Part shown: positions 18,000-26,655 of the stretch, one piece after another
Position numbering within the stretch: position 1 is the first letter of the stretch
How the letters are laid out: each line of letters opens with the position of its first letter
Source of the DNA: Pseudooceanicola aestuarii
GTDB taxonomy: Bacteria; Pseudomonadota; Alphaproteobacteria; Rhodobacterales; Rhodobacteraceae
NCBI RefSeq assembly: GCF_010614805.1
Contig: NZ_JAAFZC010000001.1
Location: 2,396,001-2,460,000 of the forward strand
Direction: 5' to 3'
Length of the DNA stretch: 64,000 nucleotides
Position numbers and translations under genes: made by a program
Notes under the pieces: generated by a model
Database searches by the model: none
What the model saw: the letters and a program-made list of their open reading frames with translations, nothing else
What the model was told of the DNA's origin: nothing

Positions 18000-19058
18000 C
18001 TAGTGGTCGTGGCCGGCATGGCCCTTGGCGTTCGGGGCGCCGATGGGCAGCAGGATATCTACCGCGCCCGCCTGTTCAAAGGTCAGGGTGACGGTGAGGG
18101 TCTCCCCCTCGATCAGCCGGTCTTTGAGGTCCATCAGCATCAGGTGAAACCCGCCGGGTTTCAGCGTGACGGTCCCTTCGGCCGGGATTTCCAGCCCGTC
18201 GGGAAGGGCGCGCATCCGCATCACGTCGCCTTCCATCGCCATTTCGTGGATCTCCGCCCGGCCTGCGACGGGGCTGGACACGGAGACCAGCCGATCCGCC
18301 TGCGCGCCGGTATTGGCGACGGTGAAGAACCCGCCCCCCACCGGGGCGTTGGGCAGGGTCGCGCGGCTGTAGGCGCCGGTGATCGTCAGATCGCCCAGCG
18401 TGATGGCATCGCCATGATCGTGGCCCGCATGATCGTTGCCCGCGTGATCGTCATGACCATGACCTTTATGCTTGGAATGGTCGTCCCCAGCCTCGGATTC
18501 CGCCGCCCCATGACCGTGGCCATGGCCGTGCCCATGCGCGCGATCGGCGGCGGTGATGGTCAGGTTCGGCGCCGGGTTCGGCACGTCATGCGACCCGCTG
18601 GTGTCTGTCCAGTCGGCCACGCCATTGGCGCATTCCTGCATGGCGGGGAAATACAGCACGCTGCCCGGCGCCAGACCAGGGCCGAAGGTGCCGCGCAGGA
18701 CGAATTCGTCGTACCAGCCGTCTTCCAGGTGACCGCCGGACCATGTGACTTCGCGCAGGCCCTCGGTCATCATGGTGCCGTGATTGTCGAACGGCGTGGC
18801 GTAGGCCCCTGTTTCCAGGGTCATCTCCCAGCCCGCCTTGGGCATCGGCTTGGCCGCATAGACGCCCTCCGGCAGGGTGACGCGCACGGTATGGGTGGCC
18901 TCCCCGTCGCAGCCATGGGGCACGCGCAAGGTGATCTTGGAGGTGGCGCCTGCGGCGACGGTCTTCTGCTCCAGCGTGGCATGCGCCAGGGCCGCGACCG
19001 GCAGGGCTGTGACCAGAACGGAGCTGGCAAGAAGGGCGGGGGTGAATGTCCTGAACAT
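18000..19058 (-). CDS. YcnI (DUF1775)-PCu(A)C fusion copper chaperone with His-rich linker
   Basis: A 352-aa exported two-domain protein. Residues 1-25 are a signal peptide; the mature N-terminus begins with His26 (HATLEQK), the copper-binding histidine of YcnI-type domains. Residues about 26-170 are DUF1775/YcnI. Residues about 175-216 are a histidine-rich linker of HGHGHG and DHAGHDHG type. Residues about 218-340 are a PCu(A)C domain with its H-x-M sites (HEM near 271, MRM near 280, HLMLM near 305). The chain ends in another His-rich tail. I chose the ATG at 19058 because it has AGGAGAG upstream and starts the signal peptide. It probably hands periplasmic copper to SCO and cytochrome oxidase. 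Confidence 0.9.
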   Translation of the reverse strand: MFRTFTPALLASSVLVTALPVAALAHATLEQKTVAAGATSKITLRVPHGCDGEATHTVRVTLPEGVYAAKPMPKAGWEMTLETGAYATPFDNHGTMMTEGLREVTWSGGHLEDGWYDEFVLRGTFGPGLAPGSVLYFPAMQECANGVADWTDTSGSHDVPNPAPNLTITAADRAHGHGHGHGHGAAESEAGDDHSKHKGHGHDDHAGNDHAGHDHGDAITLGDLTITGAYSRATLPNAPVGGGFFTVANTGAQADRLVSVSSPVAGRAEIHEMAMEGDVMRMRALPDGLEIPAEGTVTLKPGGFHLMLMDLKDRLIEGETLTVTLTFEQAGAVDILLPIGAPNAKGHAGHDH

Positions 19059-19162
19059 CTGTCTCTCCTGTGGGCGCGCAGGCGGGGCATATCGTGCCCG
19101 CTGCGGTCCCTGCGGCATGGCCGCGAATTCCGAATTGTGATTGCATGGCCCGCAGGCCGGGA

Positions 19163-19513
19163 TCAGGCCGGAACCGGAGGCGCGCGCGGCGCATGGGACA
19201 GATCGCGCGCCTGTGCCGCCCGGTGCAGATCCGCCAGCCGGCGCCAGCCATCGGCGGGGCGCAGCAGGGCCATCACGTCGGGCGCCTGCGCCGCGGGCGG
19301 TTCGGGCAGGGAATGGCAGAAGGGGCATCGGTGATCGTGCCCGGACGGGTCGCCGCAGAAATCCGCGGGGCTCAGAGCAAAGGTCACCGCGGTGACGAAT
19401 TTCGCCTGCTCTGCCCGGTCGGGCGCCATGAACCAGGCCGACACACTGCTGGTCACAAGGATCAGCAGCACGGCGCAAAGCGCGGGAATCACGGAGAAGG
19501 CCGAACGCGTCAT
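19163..19513 (-). CDS. Small membrane-anchored protein, DUF2946-like, CPFCH motif
   Basis: A 116-aa protein with one N-terminal hydrophobic segment (about 5-26) followed by a periplasmic part. It carries FCGDPSGHDHRCPFCH near residues 53-67, a Cys/His cluster likely to bind metal, and an Arg/Ala/Pro-rich C-terminus ending in APPVPA. The pattern of an early membrane segment, a CPFCH-type motif and an ARAPP-like end resembles DUF2946 proteins found next to copper or siderophore uptake genes. It lies upstream of the YcnI-PCu(A)C fusion on the same strand with a 104-bp gap. The role is inferred only from context. Confidence 0.7.
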   Translation of the reverse strand: MTRSAFSVIPALCAVLLILVTSSVSAWFMAPDRAEQAKFVTAVTFALSPADFCGDPSGHDHRCPFCHSLPEPPAAQAPDVMALLRPADGWRRLADLHRAAQARDLSHAPRAPPVPA

Positions 19514-19618
19514 ATGCCGCGTGTTAAACCGTATTCCGCGCCCCGGCGCAGCAGGATTATTTGCCGCAGGCCGGACGGCTTGGCACAACACCGGGGCGCG
19601 CGGGCCGGCCTGCGCCGG

Positions 19619-21049
19619 TCAAGTGCCGCAGAACGTGCGGGTCACCGCCTCCTCCGCCGTGGGGGGGCGGGTCAGGTCGGCGGCGTCACCGGGATCGGCA
19701 AAGGGTGTGGCCAGCGCATCCGACAACTCCTGAAACGGCGCCATGTTGCCGGCGACGGCCGCCTGGATCATCGCCTCCACCCGGTGATTGCGTGGGATCA
19801 GCGCGGGGTTCACGCGGGCCATCAGGGCGGCGGGGTCGTCTTCCTGCCGCAGGCGGGCCTGCCAGTCGCCGGCCCAATCGTCAAAGGCCGCGCGGTCAAG
19901 GAACTGATCGCGCGCCGCCGCCGGGTCTGCCCCGGACAAGGCGCGGAACGTATTGGTGAAATCGGCTCCGTCGCGCATCATCAGCCCCAGCAGCGCGTCG
20001 ATCAGGGGGCGATCGCTCTGGGCGGCGCGGGCCAGTCCGATCTTCTGGCCAAAGCGGTGCAACCAGGCGGTTTCAATGGCAGTGGGCATGGCATGCACCG
20101 CCTGGGTATAGGCCTCCAGCACCGCCGCGCCCTGCGGTTCCGCCGCGATCAGGGCCGAGGCGAGCTGCGCCATGTTCCACGGCAGGATCGCGGCCTGGTT
20201 GGCAAAGCCGTAGCGTCCGCCAGTGTCGATGGAGGAAAACACCCGCTCCAGGTGGTAGCTGTCAAGAAAGGCACAGGGCCCGTAATCGATCGTTTCTCCG
20301 GAGATGGAGGTATTGTCGGTGTTCATCACCCCGTGGATGAACCCGACCGACATCCATTGCGCCACCAGGTCGGCCTGCCGGGCGATCACGGTTTGCAGGA
20401 AATCCAGCGGGGTCGCCGCGTCGGGCGCATGGCGGGCGATGGCGTAATCCAGCAGCATGTGCAGGCGTGGCGTATCGCGGCGGGCGGCGAAATACTCGAA
20501 ATGCCCGACGCGCAGATGCGAGGCCGCGACCCGCGTCAGTACGGCGCCGGGCAGGCCGGTTTCGCGCTGCACCGTCTCCCCGGTGGCCACGGCGGCCAGG
20601 GCGCGGGTGGTGGGGATGCCCAGGGCCTGCATCGCCTCGCTCACCAGGTATTCGCGCAGCACCGGCCCCATCCAGGCGCGGCCATCGCCCATGCGGGAAA
20701 ACGGCGTGCGGCCCGAACCCTTGAGCTGGATATCGCGGCGGGGGCCGTTCTGCGGTGCGACCTCGCCGATCAGCAGGGCACGACCGTCGCCCAGCTGAGG
20801 AGAGAAGCCGCCGAATTGGTGGCCCGCATAAACCTGCGCCAATGGCTCTGCCCCCTCGGGCAGGGCGTTGCCGGAAAAGACGCGCGCCAAAGCGTCGTCG
20901 TCATCGGGAAGGGTGATGCCCAAATCCGCCGCAAGCGGGCGGTTGACAGCCAGAAGCCGGGGCGCGGGGACCGGATCGGGCGCGTGGCGGGCGGCGAAGC
21001 CTTCGGGCAGGCGGGCGAAGGAATTGTCGAAAGGGATGTGCAGGGTCAT
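19619..21049 (-). CDS. selO: SelO/YdiU family protein AMPylator (pseudokinase fold)
   Basis: A 476-aa protein of the SelO family, which transfers AMP from ATP to hydroxyl residues of redox-related proteins. Family motifs are present: VYAGHQFGGFSPQLGDGRA, LKGSGRTPFSRMGDGRA, SMQ-type region REYLVSEAMQALGIPTTRA, GFIHGVMNTDNTSI (catalytic loop) and DYGPCAFLD (the DFG-equivalent). The length is normal for bacteria. The C-terminus lacks the selenocysteine of the animal protein; here a CGT end is seen, with the penultimate cysteine retained. It stands 105 bp upstream of the copper operon on the same strand. Confidence 0.93.
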   Translation of the reverse strand: MTLHIPFDNSFARLPEGFAARHAPDPVPAPRLLAVNRPLAADLGITLPDDDDALARVFSGNALPEGAEPLAQVYAGHQFGGFSPQLGDGRALLIGEVAPQNGPRRDIQLKGSGRTPFSRMGDGRAWMGPVLREYLVSEAMQALGIPTTRALAAVATGETVQRETGLPGAVLTRVAASHLRVGHFEYFAARRDTPRLHMLLDYAIARHAPDAATPLDFLQTVIARQADLVAQWMSVGFIHGVMNTDNTSISGETIDYGPCAFLDSYHLERVFSSIDTGGRYGFANQAAILPWNMAQLASALIAAEPQGAAVLEAYTQAVHAMPTAIETAWLHRFGQKIGLARAAQSDRPLIDALLGLMMRDGADFTNTFRALSGADPAAARDQFLDRAAFDDWAGDWQARLRQEDDPAALMARVNPALIPRNHRVEAMIQAAVAGNMAPFQELSDALATPFADPGDAADLTRPPTAEEAVTRTFCGT

Positions 21050-21528
21050 GCCCGGAATATAGGGGCGTCCCTTCGCCGCTGCCAGCCGGGAGGGGCGATG
21101 GATTTTCCCTGCCAGCCGGCAGTTGATCCTGAGCGTTGCCGCCGTAGAATGCCACAGCGCGGGGGGGTGCCGGGGCGGTCACGGTCCCCATGGTGCCGCA
21201 CCGGCTGCGCCCCGAACGTTCAACGCAGTCGCCCTTCTGCCCGTCGCCCGGCCTTGCCTGCAACAACCTCAATGCCTGCGCCAATCCCGATCCGTTTCAG
21301 GACGCGTCCCGTTTCAACAAACATTCCTCGGTCTGGGCCACGCCCGCGCTGTCCCGCCCCCAGGGCCTGAGGCAGCAGCCAGCGGGTGGTCGCAACGCCT
21401 GAACCAACGCGCAAGCCGCCGCCTATGCTGCGTCAGGCATTCAATCACCAGGCCCGGGCAGGACCCTGTGCCGGGCCGATCCCCCGTGCCAGACAACGCA
21501 CCGGAAAGTGGCCCGATGCCCTGGCCGG
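21050..21528. other. 479-bp stretch with no recognisable gene
   Basis: The stretch between selO and the GNAT gene has open frames on both strands, but none gives a homologous or compositionally convincing protein. I see no RNA gene, no clear terminator and only a short CTGCCAGCCGG direct repeat near 21080 and 21110. It may contain the selO promoter. Confidence 0.5.
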
Positions 21529-21978
21529 TCAGCTTAACCGGCGGGTCATCAGCATGTAATCGTCACGGGCGGCGAACTTCTGTTTGGCATAGAGCCGTTT
21601 CGCCCGCGTGTCGTCGCGCCGCACTTCCAGATGCAAGGCCCGCAGCCCGGCCCCCGCCAGCGCACGGGGCAGGGCGGACAGAACCTCCCCCGCGATGCCC
21701 CGGTTTCTTACCCCCGGACGTATGAACAATTCGTCAACGAATCCGTCCATCCCGCCGAATTCGATCGACCAGCCAAAGGTGATGACGATGTAGCCGATGG
21801 GCGCGCGGGCCGGGCCGATCAGATAGGCCACCCCCAAGGGAGAGCCGGACAGGATCGGGTCCAGCGCCGCCTGCCGCCCGGCATCGTCCAGATCGATGCC
21901 GAATTCCTCGTGAAAGGCGCGGACAAGGGGCAGCAGCGTGTCGAAATCGGCCTCCGAGGCCAGGTGAAGCGCGGTCAT
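21529..21978 (-). CDS. GNAT family N-acetyltransferase
   Basis: A 149-aa acetyltransferase. The core GNAT features are motif A (VDELFIRPGVRNRGIAGEVLSAL, with the acetyl-CoA pyrophosphate loop RNRGIA), a preceding strand (IGYIVITFGWSIEFGG) and motif B (LRALHLEVRRDDTRAKRLYAKQKF). I use the ATG at 21978 because the domain starts directly after it; the longer frame upstream is unrelated. It lies 22 bp after the nucleoside hydrolase gene on the same strand, so the two are probably co-transcribed. The acetyl acceptor is unknown. Confidence 0.85.
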   Translation of the reverse strand: MTALHLASEADFDTLLPLVRAFHEEFGIDLDDAGRQAALDPILSGSPLGVAYLIGPARAPIGYIVITFGWSIEFGGMDGFVDELFIRPGVRNRGIAGEVLSALPRALAGAGLRALHLEVRRDDTRAKRLYAKQKFAARDDYMLMTRRLS

Positions 21979-22000
21979 GAATGCTCCGGTTGGGCGGGCG

Positions 22001-22939
22001 TCACAGGCGCGCCAGCCGTTCGGTGAGAAGAGTGAAAAACGCGTCGGCGTCAAGATCGCCCAGAAACAGCGCATTGGCGGGCCGGTCTGTCACGCCCCAC
22101 CAATCCGCCACGGTCATGCCCATGGTCAGTTCGGATCCGGTTTCGATCATGACATTGACATGGCGACCGGAGAAGATTTCCGGCCGGATCAGATAGGCGG
22201 TGACGCAGGGATCGTGCAGGGGCGCGCCGTCGGCGCCGTATTTCTCAAGGTCGAACCGCTCGAAGAAATCCGTCATCTCCGCCACGGCGATGCCGACAGG
22301 GGTGCCTAGGGCGCGAAAGGCCTCGTTCCGGGCGGGGGTGACCAGCGCCTTGTGGGTCAGATCCAGCGGCGCCACGACAATCGGCACGCCGGAGCGAAAG
22401 ACGATATCGGCAGCCTGCGGATCGACGTAGATATTGAATTCGGCGGTTGGGGTGATGTTTCCCACCTCGAAATAGGCGCCGCCCATCAGGACGATTTCCT
22501 GAACTTTTTCAACAATATCTGGCGCCCGCTCAAAGGCGGTGGCGATGTTGGTCAGCGGCCCCAGAGGGCACAGCGTGACGGTGCCCGCCGGTTCGGCGCG
22601 CAGGGTGTCGATGATGAAATCAACGCCATGTCCGGGCTGCAACGCCATCACCGGGTCGGGCAGTTCCGGGCCATTCAGACCGGTATCGCCATGCACATGT
22701 TCGGCGGTGACCAGCGCGCGGCCCATGGGGCGGTCGCAACCGGCAAAGACCCTGATCTCCGGGTGTCCGGCCAGTTCGCAGACGATCCGCGCGTTCTTGG
22801 CCGTCAGGGCCAGCGGCACGTTGCCGGCGACGGCGGTGATGCCCAGAACCTCCACCTCTTCCGGGCTGGCAAGGGCCAGCAGGATGGCGACGGCGTCGTC
22901 CTGACCGGGATCTGTGTCGATGATGATCCTGCGCGGCAT
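22001..22939 (-). CDS. Inosine-uridine-preferring nucleoside hydrolase family protein
   Basis: A 312-aa enzyme that cleaves the N-glycosidic bond of ribonucleosides by family. The calcium-binding N-terminus IIIDTDPGQDDAVAILLAL, the MGGAYFEVGNITPTAEFNI segment with the family's substrate-binding residues and the C-terminal LHDPCVTAYLI motif are all present. The ATG at 22939 follows AAAGGAAAGGGA. It is divergent from a zinc alcohol dehydrogenase gene. Base preference cannot be decided from sequence. Confidence 0.9.
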   Translation of the reverse strand: MPRRIIIDTDPGQDDAVAILLALASPEEVEVLGITAVAGNVPLALTAKNARIVCELAGHPEIRVFAGCDRPMGRALVTAEHVHGDTGLNGPELPDPVMALQPGHGVDFIIDTLRAEPAGTVTLCPLGPLTNIATAFERAPDIVEKVQEIVLMGGAYFEVGNITPTAEFNIYVDPQAADIVFRSGVPIVVAPLDLTHKALVTPARNEAFRALGTPVGIAVAEMTDFFERFDLEKYGADGAPLHDPCVTAYLIRPEIFSGRHVNVMIETGSELTMGMTVADWWGVTDRPANALFLGDLDADAFFTLLTERLARL

Positions 22940-23091
22940 GCTGTCCCTTTCCTTTGGCGGGACGAGAGTGGCGGCGCCCCGGCGCGATGTCCACCGCAAA
23001 GGCGCGCATCGGCGGAAAAGCGGCGTGCCGTGCCGCTTGATTTCAGGTCGCGCGCGGGGTCATCTGGACCCAACCCGAGGGAGGAACGACC

Positions 23092-24129
23092 ATGCGCGCC
23101 GCCGTGTTGAAGGCCTATAACGAAGATCTGGAGATCCGGGAGGTGCCGCATCCCGATTGCCCGGCCGATGGCGTGGTGCTGAAGGTGCTGGCCTGCGGCG
23201 TCTGCCGCAGCGACTGGCATGGCTGGGTCGGCGAACACCCGAAGGTGATGCCGGGCCAGATCGGCGGACACGAATATTGCGGCGAGGTGGTGGAGGCCGG
23301 GCCGGCCAGCCGCTGGCAGGTGGGCGACCGGCTGGTCGCGCCGTTCATCCTGTCCTGCGGATCCTGTCCGCAATGCCAGATGGGCGCGCAGAACACCTGT
23401 CTGGATCAGCGCGTGCCGGGGTTCACCGAACCGGGCGCCTTTGCCGAATATGTCGCCGTGCCGCGCGATCACAATCTGGCGCGCCTGCCGGAGACCATGT
23501 CGCCGGACCTGGCCGCCGGGCTGGGCTGCCGGGTGACGACGGCCTGGCACGCGCTGACGGGACGCGCGGCGCTGCGCGGGGGGGAATGGCTGGCGGTACA
23601 TGGCACCGGCGGGATCGGCCTGTCCGCCGCCCTTCTGGGCAAGGCGCTGGGTGCGCATGTCGTGGTGGTCGACGTGGTGCAGGAGAAACTGGACCATGCG
23701 CTGTCGCTGGGCATCGACGCGGGCGTGAACCCCGATCACGGGCCGGTGGCCGAACAGATCCGCGACCTGACCGGCGGTGGGGCCCATGTCAGTGTCGAGG
23801 CGCTGGGGATCGAGGCGACGGTGAATGGCTCCATCGAATGTCTGCGGCCGCTGGGACGGCATGTGCAGGTCGGCATGCCGGTGGGCCATACCGCGCAGAT
23901 GCAGGTGAACATGTCGGCGGTCTATCTGGGCAATATCGCGCTTTTCGGCACGCGCGGGATGCCTGCGTGGCGCTACCCGTCGCTTCTGGGCTTGATAGAG
24001 GCGGGAGCGGTCGATATCTCCCCGCTTATCGCGCGCAGGATCGGGCTGAGTGACACCGGCACCGAACTTGCCGCCTTCAACGGGCCGACGCCACCGGGCG
24101 TGGCCGTCATCACCGATTTCACCCGGTAG
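23092..24129 (+). CDS. Zinc-dependent medium-chain alcohol dehydrogenase
   Basis: A 345-aa MDR dehydrogenase. The catalytic zinc ligands are in CGVCRSDWHGW (Cys near 38) and GGHEYCGEV (His-Glu). The structural zinc site is the four-cysteine CGSCPQCQMGAQNTC. The Rossmann motif GTGGIGLSAALLGKALG follows at about residue 170. The start has GAGGGAGGAACG upstream. It lies 22 bp before purQ on the same strand. The alcohol is not known; the W-rich substrate region and lack of a neighbouring pathway leave it open. Confidence 0.9.
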   Translation: MRAAVLKAYNEDLEIREVPHPDCPADGVVLKVLACGVCRSDWHGWVGEHPKVMPGQIGGHEYCGEVVEAGPASRWQVGDRLVAPFILSCGSCPQCQMGAQNTCLDQRVPGFTEPGAFAEYVAVPRDHNLARLPETMSPDLAAGLGCRVTTAWHALTGRAALRGGEWLAVHGTGGIGLSAALLGKALGAHVVVVDVVQEKLDHALSLGIDAGVNPDHGPVAEQIRDLTGGGAHVSVEALGIEATVNGSIECLRPLGRHVQVGMPVGHTAQMQVNMSAVYLGNIALFGTRGMPAWRYPSLLGLIEAGAVDISPLIARRIGLSDTGTELAAFNGPTPPGVAVITDFTR

Positions 24130-24151
24130 CAACCGGGAAGGAGCCTGCCCG

Positions 24152-24820
24152 ATGAAAGCCGCCGTCCTTGTCTTTCCCGGATCGAATTGCGACCGGGATC
24201 TGAAAGTCGCATTCGAGAAAACGGGCGCCGATGTCACGATGGTCTGGCACAAGGACGCCGCGCTGCCGGATGAGGTGGACATCGTCGGCGTGCCGGGCGG
24301 ATTCTCCTATGGCGATTACCTGCGCTGCGGAGCGATCGCGGCGAACTCGCCGATCTGTGCCGCGCTGAAGGCGCATGTGGACCGGGGCGGCTATGCGCTG
24401 GGGATCTGCAACGGGTTCCAGATCCTGACGGAAACACGGATTCTGCCCGGCGCGCTGCTGCGCAATGCCGGCATCAAATACGTCTGCCGGGACGAGCCGC
24501 TGATCGTCGGCACAGCCGACAGCGATTTCACGCGGGGCTACACTGCCGGTCAGGAAGTGCGCATTCCCATCGCCCACCATGACGGCAATTACCGTGTCGA
24601 TGACGCGACGCGGCAGATGCTGGTGGATGCGGACCGCATCGCCTTTACCTATGCCGACAATCCCAACGGGTCGGCGGGGGACATCGCCGGGGTGCTGAGC
24701 GAGAACCGCCGGGTGCTGGGCATGATGCCACATCCCGAACGGGCCTTCGACGATTGCCACACCGGCACCGACGGACGCGCGATGTTCGAGGCGCTGACCC
24801 AGGCGCTGGTTGCGGCCTGA
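24152..24820 (+). CDS. purQ: Phosphoribosylformylglycinamidine synthase subunit PurQ (glutamine amidotransferase)
   Basis: A 222-aa class I glutamine amidotransferase that supplies ammonia to PurL in purine synthesis. It shows VLVFPGSNCDRD at the N-terminus, GGFSYGDYLRCGAIAA, the nucleophile cysteine in GICNGFQIL and the catalytic His-Glu pair in MMPHPERAFD. The ATG at 24152 has GGAAGGAG upstream. It is separated from its usual partners purS and purL, which are not in the window; the neighbouring alcohol dehydrogenase is probably unrelated. Confidence 0.95.
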   Translation: MKAAVLVFPGSNCDRDLKVAFEKTGADVTMVWHKDAALPDEVDIVGVPGGFSYGDYLRCGAIAANSPICAALKAHVDRGGYALGICNGFQILTETRILPGALLRNAGIKYVCRDEPLIVGTADSDFTRGYTAGQEVRIPIAHHDGNYRVDDATRQMLVDADRIAFTYADNPNGSAGDIAGVLSENRRVLGMMPHPERAFDDCHTGTDGRAMFEALTQALVAA

Positions 24821-24879
24821 GCGCTGCGGGGACGCCCGCGCGGGTTGAGCGCGGCGCGGCCGGGCAGTAGACTTCGCAC

Positions 24880-26637
24880 ATGCTGGAAAGCACCGACCCT
24901 CGCCCGGCCTCGGGCCGGACCATTTCGTGGCGCGCGCGGCTGGCGCTGGCGCTGTTCGTTCTCATGGCCGTTGCCGTGGTGGCGATCACCAACAATCTGC
25001 TGACCTCCCGCTTTACCCAATCGACGCGCAACCGCGCGGAACTGCGGCTGACCCTGTTCGGTGCCAACCTGGTCAGCGAATTGCAGCGCAATTCCATCGT
25101 GCCCCAGTTGCTGGCCCGCGACCCGGCGCTGATCGGGGCGCTGAACAGCCAGGATTATTCCCAATCCACCCAGCGGCTGCTGTCCTTTGTCGACGAGATC
25201 GGCGCCGCTTCCCTGATGTTGCTGGACACCGACGGGCGCGCCGTGGCCGCTACGGATCGCAACCGGCTGGGCGAACAACACCGCCAAGCACCTTATTTCA
25301 TTGAGGCGCAGCGCTCTGGCGGGACGGTGTTCACCATGTTGCAACGCGAGGCGGGCGGCTATCGTTTCGCCTATTCGCGCCGCATCGAAAGCCAGTCCAA
25401 CCTGGTCGGCGTCATCGTGGTGGAGGTCAATCTACAGAAATTCGAACGCGCCTGGGCGGGGATTTCGGACGCGCTGCATGTCACCGACAGCACCGGCAAG
25501 ATCATCCTGGCCACCGAACCGCGCTGGCGGGGGCTGAACGAACAGATCGCCCTGCAACGCGAACCGCCGACCTCGGCCATCCAGCGGGCCATTCAGGCGA
25601 CCGCCGACTGGACCGCATTGCCCGCCGATGCCTACCTGGAAGGGGAGGCGGTGATGCGCGTCTCTGCCCGCATTCCGTTTCACGGCTGGTCGATCACAAG
25701 CTTCACCACCTATGCCTCGGTCCGCGAAAAGGTGAACGGCGTTCTGGCGCTTGAAATCATGGGGTTTGCCATCCTGCTGGCACTGGCCTTCTACGCGCTC
25801 AGCCGCAAGACCGCGTTGCGAATGGCGCTGTTCCAGCGTGAGTCGGCGGAACTTCGCGCGCTGAACACCAGGCTACAGCGGGAAATCGCCGAGCGGGAAA
25901 GGATGCAGAAATCCCTTGCCGTGGCCGAGCAGACGCTGGCCCAGTCTTCCAAGCTGGCCGCCCTGGGGGAGATGTCCGCCGCCGTCAGTCACGAGCTGAA
26001 CCAGCCGCTGGCTGCGATGAAGACCTACCTCGCCGGGGCCTCCCTGCTGCTCCGGCGCAACCGCCCGGACGAGGCGCTGGCCAGCTTTGGCCGGATCGAC
26101 GACCTGATCGGCCGGATGGGTGCCATCACCCGCCAATTGAAGAGCTACGCGCGCAAGGGCGGGGATCAACTTGCGCCCGTAAACATCAAGGATGCCTTGG
26201 TTTCTGCCATTGCGATGATGGAACCGCAGCTGCGTCAGCGCCATGTGCGCATCACCCGCGCGCTGCCCGACAACCCGGTCATGGTACTGGCCGATCAGAT
26301 GCGTCTGGAGCAGGTGATCATCAACCTGATCCGCAACGCGCTGGACGCCACCCGCAACGTGTCCGACGCCCAGATCGACATCCTTTTGTCGGCTGGCGAA
26401 ACCGCCACCCTGACGGTGCGCGACAACGGCGATGGCATTCAGGATCTGGAAAGCCTGTTCGAGCCGTTCTACACCACGAAACAGCCCGGAGACGGCGTCG
26501 GACTGGGGCTTGCCATCTCTTCTGGTATCGTCGGAGACCTCGGCGGACGGCTCACGGCACGGAACGCAGAGGCGGGTGGGGCTGTTTTCGAGGTACAACT
26601 CCCTATCTTGTCCGAAGAGATAGAAGCCGCCGAATAG
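24880..26637 (+). CDS. dctB: C4-dicarboxylate-type sensor histidine kinase (DctB-like)
   Basis: A 585-aa inner-membrane kinase. Two membrane segments (about 20-40 and 287-308) flank a periplasmic double-Cache-like sensor of about 245 residues with the family's RFAYSRRIE region. A coiled coil (about 320-358) leads to the H-box AAVSHELNQPLAAMKTYLAG with phospho-acceptor His371. The N-box (INLIRNALDATRN), G1 (DNGDGI) and G2 (GVGLGLAIS) boxes of the ATPase domain follow. It lies 18 bp upstream of the DctD-like regulator. By family it senses succinate, fumarate or malate, but no dctPQM transporter is next to it here, so the signal is not certain. Confidence 0.88.
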   Translation: MLESTDPRPASGRTISWRARLALALFVLMAVAVVAITNNLLTSRFTQSTRNRAELRLTLFGANLVSELQRNSIVPQLLARDPALIGALNSQDYSQSTQRLLSFVDEIGAASLMLLDTDGRAVAATDRNRLGEQHRQAPYFIEAQRSGGTVFTMLQREAGGYRFAYSRRIESQSNLVGVIVVEVNLQKFERAWAGISDALHVTDSTGKIILATEPRWRGLNEQIALQREPPTSAIQRAIQATADWTALPADAYLEGEAVMRVSARIPFHGWSITSFTTYASVREKVNGVLALEIMGFAILLALAFYALSRKTALRMALFQRESAELRALNTRLQREIAERERMQKSLAVAEQTLAQSSKLAALGEMSAAVSHELNQPLAAMKTYLAGASLLLRRNRPDEALASFGRIDDLIGRMGAITRQLKSYARKGGDQLAPVNIKDALVSAIAMMEPQLRQRHVRITRALPDNPVMVLADQMRLEQVIINLIRNALDATRNVSDAQIDILLSAGETATLTVRDNGDGIQDLESLFEPFYTTKQPGDGVGLGLAISSGIVGDLGGRLTARNAEAGGAVFEVQLPILSEEIEAAE

Positions 26638-26655
26638 AAAGCCGGAGCAGAATAT

